Source: Cystobasidium ongulense (lineage: Eukaryota; Basidiomycota; Cystobasidiomycetes; Cystobasidiales; Cystobasidiaceae). Taken from it: DNA of 64,000 bases. This document shows positions 1 through 12,035 of the stretch, piece after piece. The DNA lies in the NCBI GenBank assembly GCA_022835595.1, contig BQUP01000007.1:930001-994000 (forward strand). The letters run 5' to 3'. The notes beneath the pieces were generated by a model. It saw only the letters and a program-made list of their open reading frames with translations. It was not told the origin of the DNA and searched no databases. The position numbers were made by a program, and so were the translations under genes. Positions within the stretch are counted from its first letter, which is position 1. Each line of letters opens with the position of its first letter.

Positions 1-1680
1 CTCATGTAGCTTCTTGGCTCTTCTGCCCATTTGTCACCAATTTCATATCCATTCCGACCTTTGAGCGTGAAGCGAGGCCGCCACGAGCAGTCGAAGCCAG
101 TCGCACAGACAATGATATCGACTTTACGTTCCTTTCCATCAGCAGCGATGATTCCTTCGGGTGTGATCTCTTGGATTCTGAAGAGGGTGTCATGTTAGCA
201 AGTGAGAGGTGGCAAAGAAATCCTAGGAAGGGTAAGCTTACTCTTTCGATACGACTTCCACATTGGCTTCTGTCAATGCTTCTAGGAATCCTAAGCCAGG
301 TGATACGCGGCGACAGCCAATGTCCCAGCTGGGAATAAGCAGCTTGACAAGATCTGGTCTGTTTTGAAGCTTCTTCTTCATATGTGCAACAGCCTCTTCG
401 CGGAATGCCAAGTTCTCCTTGCAACCAGTATGGAAAGTAGCGAAGAAACCATTTAACTGACTTTCAATGGTTTTTCGGTACATCTTTAGGTATTCAGCAT
501 CTGTTGCAAAGCGCTTTCGGTCCGCCTCAGAGTACTTGAGATCGCCTTGATAGCTAGAAGATCGAAGTCAGATTAGATGTAAATCATTTAACAGCCATCA
601 TCGAATTGATAGAACCAACTTACCCCTCAGCGTGATTCTCTTGCAGGAAATCCTCAGCTAATGGAGCTGGAACATATGTGGAACTTCGGATGTAGGCGTC
701 CATGTGTGCTACCTTGGGTCTCATATTGGGAATGATCTGCACAGCTGAACTACCGGATCCAATGACCGCGACTCGTTTGCCCTCGTACTCCACGTTGTTG
801 TCCCATTGTGCTGAGTGAAGGAGAGTACCCTTGAAAGACTGAAGACCATTGATCTCAGGCCACTTCCATGCATTGAGGAAACCACCACTAACAAAAAACG
901 GGTGTCAATTGAGATGTGTCGGGATGATATTCCCTGCTTCTGGGCTCACCCGTTGATGAACACATCGGCAGAGTCTTCTACCGTCTGACCGTTGTTATCA
1001 AGCTTGAAGTTCCATTTTCCAGTCTCGTCGTCCCAGATAGCAGAGGTGACACGGTGTTGAAACTTGATGTACTGACGGGCTTTGAAAATGTCTGCACATT
1101 TGCGTAGGTAGTCAAGAATCTCGCTGCCGCCAGCGTAGTGCTACGATTGCACGAAAAAGTTAGCTCTTGTAAGGCTGACGCCAGGGTGTGATACTTACCT
1201 GCGACCAGGTAGTGTTGGGAAGGAAGCTGTAGGAATAGACGTGCGCAGGAATATCGCAAGCTACACCGGGGTAGGTATTCTCAAGCCATGTTCCACCGAC
1301 GTCGTGGTTCTTGTCGTAGATGACAAGTTCTACATTCTCGCATCTTTGCTGGAGACGATGAGCAAGGTATAGGCCAGAGAAGCCAGCGCCCATGCATACT
1401 ACGCGAATGGGGCGACGCTGATGATCATGGACAGTCTGTCAGCTGTCATTCTATCTATCTATAACCTTGATGGCCTACTCACAGTCTCAAAGGGTGTCTC
1501 CTGGACCTTGTACACTTCACCGACATCAGCACCGTTTGACCGTGGCTTGATGCCTAAACCGGGCACAGCAGTCGCAGCAGCAACGATCTTTTCGCCGAGA
1601 GGGTCCTTGCCGTTGATGTGGCCATTGCCATTGGCGTGTCCGTTTGTCTGGTGTGCAGCAGTCGCAGTTGAGCTGACCAT
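1..1680 (-). CDS. Baeyer-Villiger (class B) flavin monooxygenase, 3' end beyond window
   Basis: FAD- and NADPH-dependent enzyme that inserts oxygen next to a ketone to give an ester or lactone. The N-terminal FAD fold reads MGAGFSGLYLAHRL. The Baeyer-Villiger fingerprint FKGTLLHSAQWD matches FxGxxxHxxxW(P/D). A second Rossmann motif (VIGSGSSAVQ) and the ATGFD motif near the window edge follow in the usual order. At least five introns are needed; the first runs from 1482 to 1436 and the third has its donor near 950. I chose the ATG at 1680 (MVSSTATAAHQT); it gives an N-terminal tail rich in Asn, Gly and His before the flavin fold. The C-terminus lies outside the window. It is head to head with a dehydrogenase, which suggests an alcohol to ketone to ester sequence (inference). 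Substrate cannot be read from sequence. Confidence 0.93.
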
Positions 1681-2138
1681 GATTCTCTTCTTCCTTGAAG
1701 GTGGGTGATGATCGGTGGATTGTCGCTTCAAGGCCAGGTGGATGCAGAAGAAAAGGATGGGTGGATGGGCAGGAATATGAACAACCTCGACTTGGTACTA
1801 AGATGCTAAGGCGGTCTGCAGAAGCTGAGGCGATATGCACCAGGAAAAGCGGATCTCCAGGATCTCCGCCACATCCCACCCAGCGGAGGTCGACCCCGGA
1901 GAGCTCATTTAGAACAAGAAATGCAATTCCGCATGGATCAGCTAGGAAAGTCACTCGGATATGGAAATGGAATGGTCCTCCTATTACCGAGGTATACAGG
2001 CCGGATCATCCGTCCTGGTGGCACGCGTACTCTGGCAGGACCAGTGAAGCGGCCACATCGATACTTGGAGCTCCACGAACGCAGATTATTGCCTTGAAGA
2101 CGATACACCTGCTGCTTCTATCGAAAAACACATCCACA
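1681..2138. promoter_or_regulatory. Shared divergent promoter of monooxygenase and dehydrogenase
   Basis: This 458-base gap separates two divergent start codons, so both genes must be driven from it. I see no clear TATA box or repeated operator. Confidence 0.5.
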
Positions 2139-3334
2139 ATGTCTCGAGCGAATGTCATTATCACTGGAGGCGCGTAAGCCGGCCAGTTCACCAGCCACTC
2201 GGTGTACTCTCTTATTGACAACTCGTCTTCAGCAATGGCATGGGTAAAGGTGCCGCAATGCGCCTGGCAGAAGCTGGAGCCAATCTAGCCATCGTCGACC
2301 TGAACCAGGAGACGGGTGAACAAACAGTGCGAGAGCTATCCGAAAAGCACGGCAATCAAAAATTTATCGTATGCTTCTTCACACCTGACATTTCAAGCAG
2401 TTCGAATGCTAAAACTTTTACCTGCAGTTCAAAGCTGTTGATGTTACCGATGCGACTGCTGTTGAGGAAGCTGTTGATGCTATAGCCAAAGAATTTGGAA
2501 GTATTACAGGCTTAATATGCTCGGCAGGAAGTGAGTACCTGCAATACTTTTCTCTGTATTTCATGCTGATTAACGTATATCTTAGTTGCGATACCTTCAC
2601 CTCGTCTGCATGAAGTGAACCTAAAGCATTTTCAAAAGACAAGTACGTAGAATGAATCTTGAAAATGCCTGAGTATGTACGAAATACTGATGATATCCTG
2701 CAGTGGATGTAAACTTCACTGGGACGATGCTCTTCAACATGATGGCTTTACGGCACTTCATGAAACAGAATGAAGCAGGCGTATCCGCACCGAAGGGGGG
2801 TTATACAAGTATGTTGTTCAGAATGTTGATAATTCCCGTGCTGTCTTTGCTGACCCTATGTGCATAACAGTTGTGTAAGCCTGTTAGAAGCAAAGAAGAT
2901 CCAAGTTTGCTCGAATCTAACCTTTTCTTTGCAGCAATGTCGGCAGTAAAGGCTCAGTAGAGGGCTTGCCGTCAAGCGGAGCTTATACAGCTGTGAGTGC
3001 TTCCATGCCCTGAACTAACAGCGATTTAGGCTGACACAATCGAAAGTCTAAGCACGGTGTGCTCGGTCTCACCCGCGTGACTGCGAAGGAGTATGCAGCC
3101 GACAACATTCGAACGAATTGTATTTGTCCAGGTTTAATCTGGACTGACATGATGAAGCAGCTAAATGCAAGTGGCAAGGAGGAACTTAGCAAAGAATACC
3201 TTCTCCGTCAATGTTATTCGCGCCGTTACGGTACTGTAGAGGAGATGGCAAACATCATGAATTTCCTCATGAGTGACCAAAGCAGTTATATTACAGGACA
3301 AGCAATAGAAGCGGATGGTATGTGGGCAATCTAG
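2139..3334 (+). CDS. Short-chain dehydrogenase/reductase (classical SDR)
   Basis: NAD(P)-dependent oxidoreductase of the classical SDR family, about 250 residues. The cofactor loop TGGANGMGKG forms when exon 1 (2139-2173) joins exon 2 (from 2233). The acidic residue in IVDLN suggests NAD preference. The active site is VNVGSKGS followed by YTASK (YxxxK), then NCICPGLIWT. The end DGMWAI is typical of the family. About seven introns are needed. One exon, 2871-2874, is only 4 bases long; without it the IVNV strand cannot be read in frame. It shares a promoter with the Baeyer-Villiger gene, so it may supply or use that enzyme's ketone (inference). Confidence 0.92.
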
Positions 3335-3941
3335 TACAATCATTCCTGATTCTGCACGTCATTATAGCAGATTATTGTACATAGCACTGAAGTGATGATG
3401 GTAATGCGAAATGCGAATACTATGAATGACTATTCTTTCTCGTTGCGAATATCGTCGGTGTTCTTGCCCTGTCGAAACGGCTGAAAGCTTATGCCTGAAG
3501 GTCGCTAGCAAGTACCTACAGTACCGGTACTTCCTTCAAAGGTACGGAGTTCGAGCTTGCCCTTGGCGGTGCCTGATCGGGAATCCGCGGCGCCCCGCGA
3601 TCTGATTTCAGCCGCTGAGTGAATTTCCCTTCAAAGGCGCGCCTTCTATTCAGCCAATCCACACGAGACCCAACGGGACTGAATTCCGGCGTCCTGACTG
3701 ACTGCTGCGAGAGGTCCATCAAAGAGAACCAGCATGGAAAGATGCTCCTCTAAAAAGGAAGTGGAGCCCCCACTCTGATCATTCCTTACTTCTTTCCTCC
3801 ACATATTATTGCGGCTCTGTTCTTTGCTTCTGTTTGGACAACACACATCGGTTCATCAAGCTCCTCTGCTGTCCCATCCTCGGAACCGCCCCGGTTCAAG
3901 CTGCCCCAGCCCTTGTCCACCATCCGAGGAATCATCTCAAG
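3335..3941. other. Intergenic, upstream of sugar-type carrier
   Basis: 607 bases between the dehydrogenase stop and the carrier start. It must hold the terminator of one and the promoter of the other. The part near 3600-3900 is pyrimidine-rich, as fungal leaders often are. I see no gene. Confidence 0.5.
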
Positions 3942-6065
3942 ATGAAGCCATTCACTGCTCCACTCTTGGAGGGCACCCTCAAAGGTCCTCCTCTTCTGGC
4001 GGTATCCATCATGGGCTGTTCAGCCGGTTTCCTGTTGTTCGGTTATGACCAGGGAATTGCCAGTGAGTTCCAATGCTAGTTCACTTGAACGCTCGAAAGC
4101 TGACTGGTCCACGTTCTAGACGCACTCACACAGTCCCCGGACTTCGCCAGAGAGGTGGGCCCCAATTAAGTTTGATTGGCGAGCAGTTCGCTGACTGTTC
4201 TACGGACTTTCTAGTTCCCAACGCTCATGGCTAAAGAGAATAGTACACTTCTCGGTGCAACCTTGTCATTCTTCGTTCTTGGAGCCTTCTTCGGCGCTAT
4301 GTTCAACACCTGGATCGGTAATAAACTAGGCCGAAGACCTCTACTTTACATTGGTACAGTGGGAACTCTCATTGGTGCAGCACTACAAGCTGGCAGTGTC
4401 AAACTACCCATGTTCATGGTCACTCGTCTCATCAACGGTTTCGCTGTCGGAGTCTTGACAGCTTCAGTCCCTCCTTACGTTGCGGAATTAACCAAGCCTC
4501 GCTTCAGAGGTCTCTTGATGAGTATCGAATTGGTACTTGCTGCAACTGGCTTAATGAGCGCTTTCTGGGTCGCCTACGCATTCCGAAAGGAAACCGGTCC
4601 TCTTGGATGGAGAATGGTATGTCGAGCTGCATAGAGCCTGTTCAGCAGGAAACCTCTAACTCATCTCCTTGATAGCCACTTGGTATCCAAGCCATACTTG
4701 TACTCATTTCGCTGGCCTGCCTCATGTTCTCACCCGAATCACCACGATACCTGGTGGAAGTCGGAAGAATGGAAGAAGCCCGTGCCGTCCTTCGCCGACT
4801 TTATGGTTCGGAGTATGCCGATCAAGCTATCAAAGAAATTCAGGAAGCTGTTGAGCTGGAAGAATCGGTTGCTGTCAGGAAGTGGTCAGACTGCTTCCAG
4901 AAGAATGGCCAATGCTTCAGATATAGAACGCTCTGCGCTATCGGTGTCAACTTTGCGGTAGGTAGATTCACAAGTACACCTGTGTGGGCATAACTTACTC
5001 TCTTGATTACAACAGCAACAAGCGACAGGTATCAACGTAAGCGACCACGCCCAACGTGACGTTGCTCAAAGACTAATACTTTGGATTTCACAGATCGCTA
5101 CCTACTATGCCGGAACCATCTTCATTGAAGGTGTTGGACTCGCCCCTGAGACAGCATCTCTAGTTCTCGGGAACCTTGGTGTGGTCGGCCTGATTTTTGC
5201 TATTGCGGGATGCTTCTACTTTGTCGACAACATTGGTAGGGTTAGGACCATGTGTCTTGTAGGTCGACGCGTTGAAACTAAAGGCACTGCAATTGCGATC
5301 AGTTTTAACGCGATTGTATTTGTTCATACCAGGGCTCCATTCTCCAGTGCTTCGGCATGATTCTTCTGTAAGGTCTCGAACTAAAGCGTCACCGCGGCTA
5401 TATCATTCGCTTGTAGTAGGTGTGCTGACTTCGTTCGTCTACAGCGCTGCCGGCCTCACCCAAACCGTCGATGGTGTAGTGACAAAGTCCGCCTCCTACG
5501 CCGCTGCTGTTGGAATGTTTCTCTTCCTAGCCAGTTTCTCTGGGTTCTGGCTAGTACCGTCGTGGATCTATGGTAATGAAGCTCCCTGTGACTATCTTGA
5601 ATGTCCTCCAGGCTGAGATATTGCTTTCCTTTCCCTTTTTTCGATCAGGCGCTGAGATTACCCCGTAAGTTTGCTTCGATTTTGCGGCAGACAGCAGACT
5701 GAATTGACAGGTTCTACTACAGTCTCGCAATCCGTCAGCGCAGTCAATCGCTTGGTATCGCAACCCAGTATCTGGCCAACTTCGTCGTAGTCATGGTCAC
5801 ACCGGTTGGCATCAGATCGATAGGAGGATACTACTATATCCCATGGGCCATCAGCAACGCTTGCATTGCGGGTCTTCTTTGGTACTTCTGCCCCGAACCA
5901 GCAAGACTCTCCCTCGAACAGGTCGACCTATTGTTCTTGGATGGCAAAGTCACGGTAAGAAGAAATCCAAGAGCGCCTGTCCGAGTTGGAGGAGGGGCAG
6001 TCGCTCCCACAAGCATGTCGCTGGAGAAGGACAAGGAAGCCACTGCACACGATGAATTGGCTTAG
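3942..6065 (+). CDS. MFS sugar transporter (SP family, quinate/hexose type)
   Basis: Twelve-helix proton symporter of the sugar porter family in the plasma membrane. Family marks in order: GYDQGIA in helix 1, GNKLGRRP in the first cytosolic loop, ELTKPRFRG, PESPRYL before the central loop, QQATGIN in helix 7, and IRQRSQSLG followed by the last helices. The tail is hydrophilic. The start is the ATG at 3942 (MKPFTAP), just before the first helix. About eight introns interrupt it. Exons near 5015-5038 (QQATGIN) and 5649-5664 (AEITP) are very short; the latter is 16 bases. Intron 5370-5444 is spliced at CTACAG, which keeps the LLAAGL frame. The substrate is not set by sequence; closeness to the quinate and lactose permease group is only an impression. 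Confidence 0.9.
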
Positions 6066-6793
6066 GAGATCGCTTGAGTTTGAGGACAGGCTGTACATGC
6101 CTCGATAATGTGATGGACGGATAGGTCTTGTGAAAGCAGAGGCAGGTTTTTTGTTTGGGGTGAAAGAGCTGAAACCAGTGTATCATACATGTTTTGACAT
6201 GTTCTCTTGCTCAGCGTCATTCAAGTAGTGTAATCTGAGGCGGCTTACGAATCCAATGCATCAGTCAATGTTGTGCAACATGTACAGAGGCAAGCCCGCT
6301 TATTGAGAGTCTCGTCGACGAAAAGGCGTGATCGAGTCGGTTGTAACCAACTTGCGAAGCCTTTATTAGCGGGAGTAAGTATGCACAAGGTATACATTGC
6401 TTGCGACTTCAGTTCTCCTCAAGAACAAGGTCCTAGCGACCCTCTGAACAATCGACCACTCATACACTACCCAAAGAAAAGCTAAGGCTGAGCAGCGAGT
6501 AAAACAGATAAGAAGTGCTACTGCCTCTAAGAATGCGACTGGTGTGTAGCAGCAATATAACGAGTACCAAATGTGTATATTAAGTAGAGTGATGCGACCT
6601 ATTGATAAATGCGTTGCGGGTGCTTATTGCGAATGAAGGCGCTTGGACGATTTGATTGTTAATGCTGGTGGCAAACATCTGAGGGACGAACAGCACGTCG
6701 CGTCAGTATGATGTTGCATTGAGGAGGTTGATGCGAAGCAGTCACTGACCCTACATACAACTATCTACATGTATAGAGAGCTTCGATTCAGGT
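6066..6793. other. Intergenic between convergent genes
   Basis: 728 bases between the carrier stop and the 3' end of the small minus-strand gene. It holds the 3' untranslated regions of both. I see no gene, repeat or RNA in it. Confidence 0.5.
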
Positions 6794-7095
6794 TCACGCT
6801 TTGCACGGCTCGGGAATGACAGCCTTGTCGTCTAACGAAAGCGACCCTTCCGACATTGCGATGAGCTGGGAGAGGCTGACGCTTGGATCTGAACAACGAG
6901 GATGCTATAGTCAGTCTCCTGGACCTACGTCGCACTCCATCATCATCACCCACCGTATGGAGCAGCCTGTGTTCTAGCGGTGCCTATCCGTCCCAGAAGT
7001 CTCTCCAGCTCGTCACATAAATGGAGCAGCTCGTTGGAACTGGTAGACATGTCAGCTGATGACGATGGAGAGAGGGAGGTGTAGTAGGATGCCAT
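6794..7095 (-). CDS. Small hypothetical protein, 78 residues, two exons
   Basis: I do not recognise this protein. The first exon starts at the ATG at 7095 (MASYYTSLSP) and has a Ser-rich head, then a leucine-heptad stretch (NELLHLCDELERLLGRIG) that could form a short coiled coil. The donor follows a CCATACG exon end near 6954. A branch site ACTGAC and the acceptor TTCAG lead into DPSVSLSQLIAMSEGS and the tail VIPEPCKA. The join restores an open frame with balanced, protein-like composition, which is the main reason to believe the gene. Size and the single helix would suit a small subunit of a larger complex, but no family can be named. Confidence 0.5.
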
Positions 7096-7521
7096 GGTGA
7101 TGTGCTGCCAGAGCAGGGAAGAGAGAGTTCTCGCAGACCTGTCTGTCAAGGACGCCACTCGACATTCTCCAGCTCGAAGAACGCCAATCGAAAAAGCAGA
7201 CGCGTGCGCGTGAATGGCAAGCAAAGCCTACACGATACACGATGGGAATGTAGAGCATACTGTGTTGGAGCGGGAGTGTGCTACAATGCATGTATGCGCA
7301 GACAATATCTGCGTCTGCGTAGCCTACTTGGTCTTTTCTTATGCTTGTACCGCCGCCACTTGGGACTCACTACCATTCTTGCGGGTAATGCGGGGCGCCG
7401 GAAGGTAATTCCCCCATATTGGACTTTCAAGGCTTTGGATCTGCACGAGATTCCAGTCTGCTGCAGCCTGTTCGATACACCCACACTTACTTTTTCTATT
7501 CCATCTACCTTTCTCAAGACC
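7096..7521. promoter_or_regulatory. Divergent promoter of small protein and Ayr1-like reductase
   Basis: 426 bases between two divergent starts. The last 50 bases before 7522 are pyrimidine-rich. No repeated operator is visible. Confidence 0.4.
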
Positions 7522-8720
7522 ATGTCCTCCAGAAAGACCGCTCTCGTCACTGGCGTCACCGCCGGCATGTATCAGCTAGCAAAAGAAAGGCAGAATTAAA
7601 GCTGACTCAAGGAAGTTGGACCTTTTCAACAGGAGGAATTGGGTACTGGCTTGCTCGCAGTAATTTGCAGTCGTTTATATTACCCCGGTACAGATCCTCT
7701 TCTAACATCTTGGGTATCTGTCCACAGCTTTACAAGAATCAGGCTACGATGTCGTCGGCTCGGTGCGAGCCAAGGGCAAAGAGGGAGATCTAGGTACTTT
7801 CGGTGTAAAGGTATGTTTCTACTGGCGTTACCATAGCTTGTCCACCCAGCTGCTTACTTCCATCCACTATGCAAGATTATCGAGATGTCAATCGACTCTC
7901 TCGACTCCATACAGGCAGGCAAAGAAGCTTTCCTCCAAATCAGTTCACGGCTGGACTTACTTATAAACAATGCTGGACTAGGTACGCATCTGCCTTACTG
8001 CTATATTATTGATTATCAAATTTACTGTTAGTATTACTCGAAATAATCTAGGCACCAAAGAAGCGCTTCTCGAAGTGCCCGCTGAGCAAGTCCAGAAAAT
8101 CTTCCAGACCAATGTTTTCGGTCTACTATGGTGCTGTCAAGCTTTCGGCAAAATTATGGCAAAGCAAGGCTCGGGAATAATAGTCAACGTAGGAAGCGTA
8201 GCTGGATTAGCATCCGTGCCCTGGATGGGTCTCTACGGTGCTACGAAAGCTGCTGTCAGAAGCTTGTCCGCCACTCTCGACTACGAACTGCGCCCACTAG
8301 GCATCAAAGTCGTACACCTCGCACCCGCTCTGATTGCTACGCCTTTCTCTACGAAAGTGACCAAGCTTGACTATCAAGGTGACGTTTATGATAAGGAGTC
8401 TGTCGCTATTTCCGATGAAGGTGGGGCACCGCTTTCGTTACAGGCATGTCACCTCTCGCAGCGACCAACTGAGTGCTTGTTGTCATGTGTTAGCTACCGA
8501 CGTTATGGTAAACACCGATAATGGCCGTGGCATGAAGCCAGATGAATTCGCCAAAGAGGTAGTACGCCAGTTGAGCTGGTCAGAACCTCCAGCCGAGATC
8601 ATCGTTGGCACCGATGGATGGCTGTTCAAGCTTGTCAACCCATACATGCCAACGCGCATGTGGAGATCAATGACAGCAAAGAGCTGTAAATCTACAGCTC
8701 TCAAGGCGGCCAGTGCTTAG
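7522..8720 (+). CDS. Ayr1-like NADPH-dependent SDR reductase
   Basis: Short-chain dehydrogenase resembling 1-acyldihydroxyacetone-phosphate reductases of lipid droplets and ER. The cofactor loop TGVTAGGIG has the GGIG form seen in that group, then NNAG, the catalytic Ser in NVGSVAG and YGATK. After the fold come a long tail (EIIVGTDGWLFKLVNPYMP) and ALKAAS. Six exons. Intron 1 (7565-7632) appears to start with GC rather than GT: only a GCATGT donor at 7565 gives TAGGIG. The last intron uses a GTGGGG donor near 8421 so that DEATDVMV stays in frame. Its 3' end meets the Zn2Cys6 gene with 51 bases between stops. The substrate could be another ketone. Confidence 0.88.
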
Positions 8721-8771
8721 AGAATTAGGATCAATTGATTGTATCGAGTACAGCGCTTGCTTGCATTATAT

Positions 8772-11700
8772 TTAGGAGGAACCGCCAGGAAATGATTGAA
8801 GTAAATCCGCACTGTATAGATATCCACTATGTTGAGCCAGGAAAGAGTCTAAATCTGAAAAGTCATCGAGTGGTCCATCGTTGCTATAAAATAGAGGAGC
8901 ATGAAGTCCGCTATCCATGATCCCAAAAGAAGGTACATTCTGCCCTCCTGCTGTGCCAGCATTAAATGTATTCTCGCTATGGATATTCAGATGCGGTAGA
9001 CCCGGATCCAGTGGTGCTGAGGTGTAGCTATCCAATAACGTATTGCTATCGTCCGTATGGAGGAAGTTGGGACTATATCCGAAAGGGTTCATCGCTTTCT
9101 GAGATGTAGAATTTTGAACAGAGGGAGGGGCACCTTGAGTTAATCTAGCTTCACGTCTTCGCCGTTGATCGAAAGAGTTTTTCAAGTTCGCTAGCGCTTG
9201 CCGTGCTGCAGGTCTATGAGCTGCCATTTCCGCCAGGATTACGAAGGCTCTTTGCAAACACTCGTTTGCGATTCTGCTTTCGTATGTCGCTATGAATGTC
9301 CCTGTCACAGAAGTGACTTGGAAGATGAGTATAGCAGCTGCAATCACGACATTATGCTGGTGGCAGTTCAAAGTAGGCTGTATGCCACTTGGAGTCATGC
9401 TTCTGAACATGTCAATCAGGCGAATGAGCTCTTGAGCGCTGTGAAAGCATCTCTTTCGAGGCGTGTCTTCTAAACCTCCCGCAGCGCTTGGCGGCCTTGA
9501 AGCTCGTTCTTCGGGATCATCGAATAGGAAAGGACGGTTGATGATGATGATATGGCAGTGATAGGTCATGCTGCAATAGACATCATCAGCACATCTCAAA
9601 ACAAGATCTATCCAAGTAAGCAGACCTACGTGAGAGTGATAGCATGAGGGACGAGACCTTGCGCCAAAGCAGTATCGAGATTCGGTAACAATGCCATAGC
9701 AGCTCTAGTTTCCGCCATACTAGTTTCCAGATTGCGCGAATGCTCAATTGTCGAAGTTTGTGTTTCTCCCCAATGTAAGCGTTCCATTGAGCGGAGGTGG
9801 ATACCTGCCATGTCCAACGCCGCTCTCGCTATACCGGAGATAGTTAACAAAAGAAATTGTCAGCCAACCTGTAATACGATACTCCGTCGAAAGACAAGAC
9901 ACCTGTCTGCCTTGCACCGGATATGAGGACTCACCAACTGCGCATGGACCTTTCCACGGTTCTGACAGGGAGACAATAGTTGGGCTTATCTGTCCAGTCT
10001 TATAGGCCTCCCACCAGTCCTGTATAAAAGGATAGATTATCAGAGTCAACACCGACACGAGCTCGGAGATAAGAACGGGCGGTGAGAAACGACTCACGAA
10101 ATCCTCTAGTGGCCAGTAACCGGGCTTAGGGCAAGTGATGACGACATTTCGGATGTTACACGGTCTGCCGACCATTGCTGAGTACTCTGTGTCAATTTCA
10201 TGATGATAAGCTAGCGTTTCGGGCAGCTTATTGGTACAGGATATGGATATACGCACCTTTGTCCACTGACCAAATGCCCCAAAAGGTAACAGATCGAACA
10301 TAACGATCTGTGTCTGTTAGGATTCCTCTGTCTAGCAAATGTAGACAGTCGAGATGTAATCCTAGATCGAGGACTAGTCGTCCACACCTGGTCGGAGAGA
10401 AAAGACACCATGTAAATCAGCTTGCCAACCCTATGCACGCAGAGAAGCATTGGTCTGACTATTTGCGACTCACATTGCTATGTAGAGGCCTCCTCGAAGA
10501 GGTCTGCCACAATACGCTTCTCGCTTTGCCATTAATAACAGTGCTTGGACCGTAGTGACTGACGGCCGCTCGAGCTCGTCTTCAAGCAGGCTTTTCGCCA
10601 TGTCGAAGAATGTATTGCCGGCGGTATAGGGGTCTTCCGCATGGGCACGTACTCTATGAAGTGAACAGAGTAAGCTCTGGACGCTCGAATGTGCAAGTAT
10701 CTAGCGAGCTGCGGAAAGCGGATTACTTACACCTTCCAGTCCGAAAGGTGACTCGCAAGAGCAAGGAGGGCCTAATGGTATCGATACGAGCTATCAGTCG
10801 ATGTCCTGTGAAAAGGCGCGAGAGGCAGGACTCACGTTCAGCAGGAGTGGAGAGTAGTATTGCCCGCCGTTTGTGAAATGTTGCATGAATATCTGCCTAG
10901 ATATGACTGGAAACATAGGCCACGCCCAGAGAAAATACAGATGCAGCAGATGCTGTACAGTCCGGATGTCGGTGCCTAACGGTAGCGCGGTTATGTTATT
11001 GGCGGCAGCGGCAAGAGCCGAAGACTGTAAAGGCTGTACATCCGCGGGAGGCGTTACTTCTCTTGGTGGTTCTCTACTATTGAGAGCTGAATGATACCGC
11101 CTGGTATTGTAGACTGTTTTTTGATTGGGAAGATCTTCAAACCCTGCCAAGGCTGTTTCGGAGGTAGCACCATATGCTCGAATGAGACCATTTGATTCGA
11201 CTGCTAGATGGTCCATCACTGCCAGCATATCGGGTGTGCGAGCGCTGACACGCCTGTGTGCGCTTGGATGACTGCCTATGCTTTGATTATGGGAGTGGGC
11301 TGAGCCTTCGTATGCATCGCCATTGTTTGCAGCAGGCCTTGAACTGGATCCAGCAGTGACTGTACCGTTGATTTCCTCCCTCGGACTCTCGTGAAGCTGT
11401 CTTGATGCTATAGTGGATTGCGGTGTTCTTGTTAGGACGGCTGAGGCGTCGCTCGTACCATTGTTAGCCTGGTCGAAGAAAGCCGAAGTGGAAGCATTGT
11501 TGGCGTTGCCAAGTGCGTTGCTGCTGCTACTGCTGCCTGAAAATGCATTGCCGTTGGTATTATTGCTGTTTGAGAGGAAGTCAAAGCTTTCCAAGTGCTG
11601 CTGGTGGTCCTGCATTGATTGATCGACGGCAGCGGAAGCAGCAGAGGATGCATGGTGTAAAGTGTTGCGCTGGCTGTTGCTGCCATTCTGCAGCGTCTCA

Positions 11701-12035
11701 AACATGCTTTCGTAGAACGACAGCTTCTCGCGCAGCTCTTGTATCCCATCGCGCCGCTTGTCGAATTGCGCGAAAGCGCATTCTGATCCGCTGGCCTTGC
11801 ATCCTCGACACACACTCGCGCCCTCGTCGACGATGCAGCGGTTCCTCTTCCGCCGACAGGTGTTGCAGGCCATCGTTGCATTCTTCTTGCGCTTCTTGTG
11901 GCTGCTGCTGCCGTTGGTGGAGGTCGATATGCTGTCTTCCCTCCTCGTCGTGCTGTTGCTGCCATCCGACGCCCCGTCGTTGCTTTCTCGCTCATGGCTA
12001 GTGGTCGAAGAGCGCATGCTGGACTGCGGCTGCAT
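8772..12035 (-). CDS. Zn2Cys6 transcription factor with fungal-specific middle region
   Basis: Nuclear DNA-binding regulator. The zinc cluster reads CNTCRRKRNRC, eight residues, then CRGC and a final Cys (C-x2-C-x6-C-x8-C-x2-C-x6-C) at about residues 57-86. It follows a Ser/Thr-rich head with a basic KKRKK stretch and precedes a short coiled coil (ELREKLSFYESMFETL) of the dimer-forming kind. A long Asn/Ser/Ala-rich linker follows. The fungal transcription factor domain then starts near FLWAWPMFPVISR, continues through DWWEAYKTG, and ends in an Asp/Phe-rich acidic tail likely to activate transcription. The start is the ATG at 12035; MRSS five codons on is an alternative. About eight introns cut the second half. 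Its targets are unknown. Confidence 0.9.

Noticed and set aside
5370-5444. Possible microexon near 5419 in the sugar carrier
   Set aside because: One intron with branch GCTGAC and acceptor CTACAG restores LLAAGL directly.
8421-8493. Second apparent GC donor (GCATGT) in the Ayr1-like gene
   Set aside because: A canonical GTGGGG donor 20 bases upstream gives the right frame (DEATDVMV); the GC site does not.
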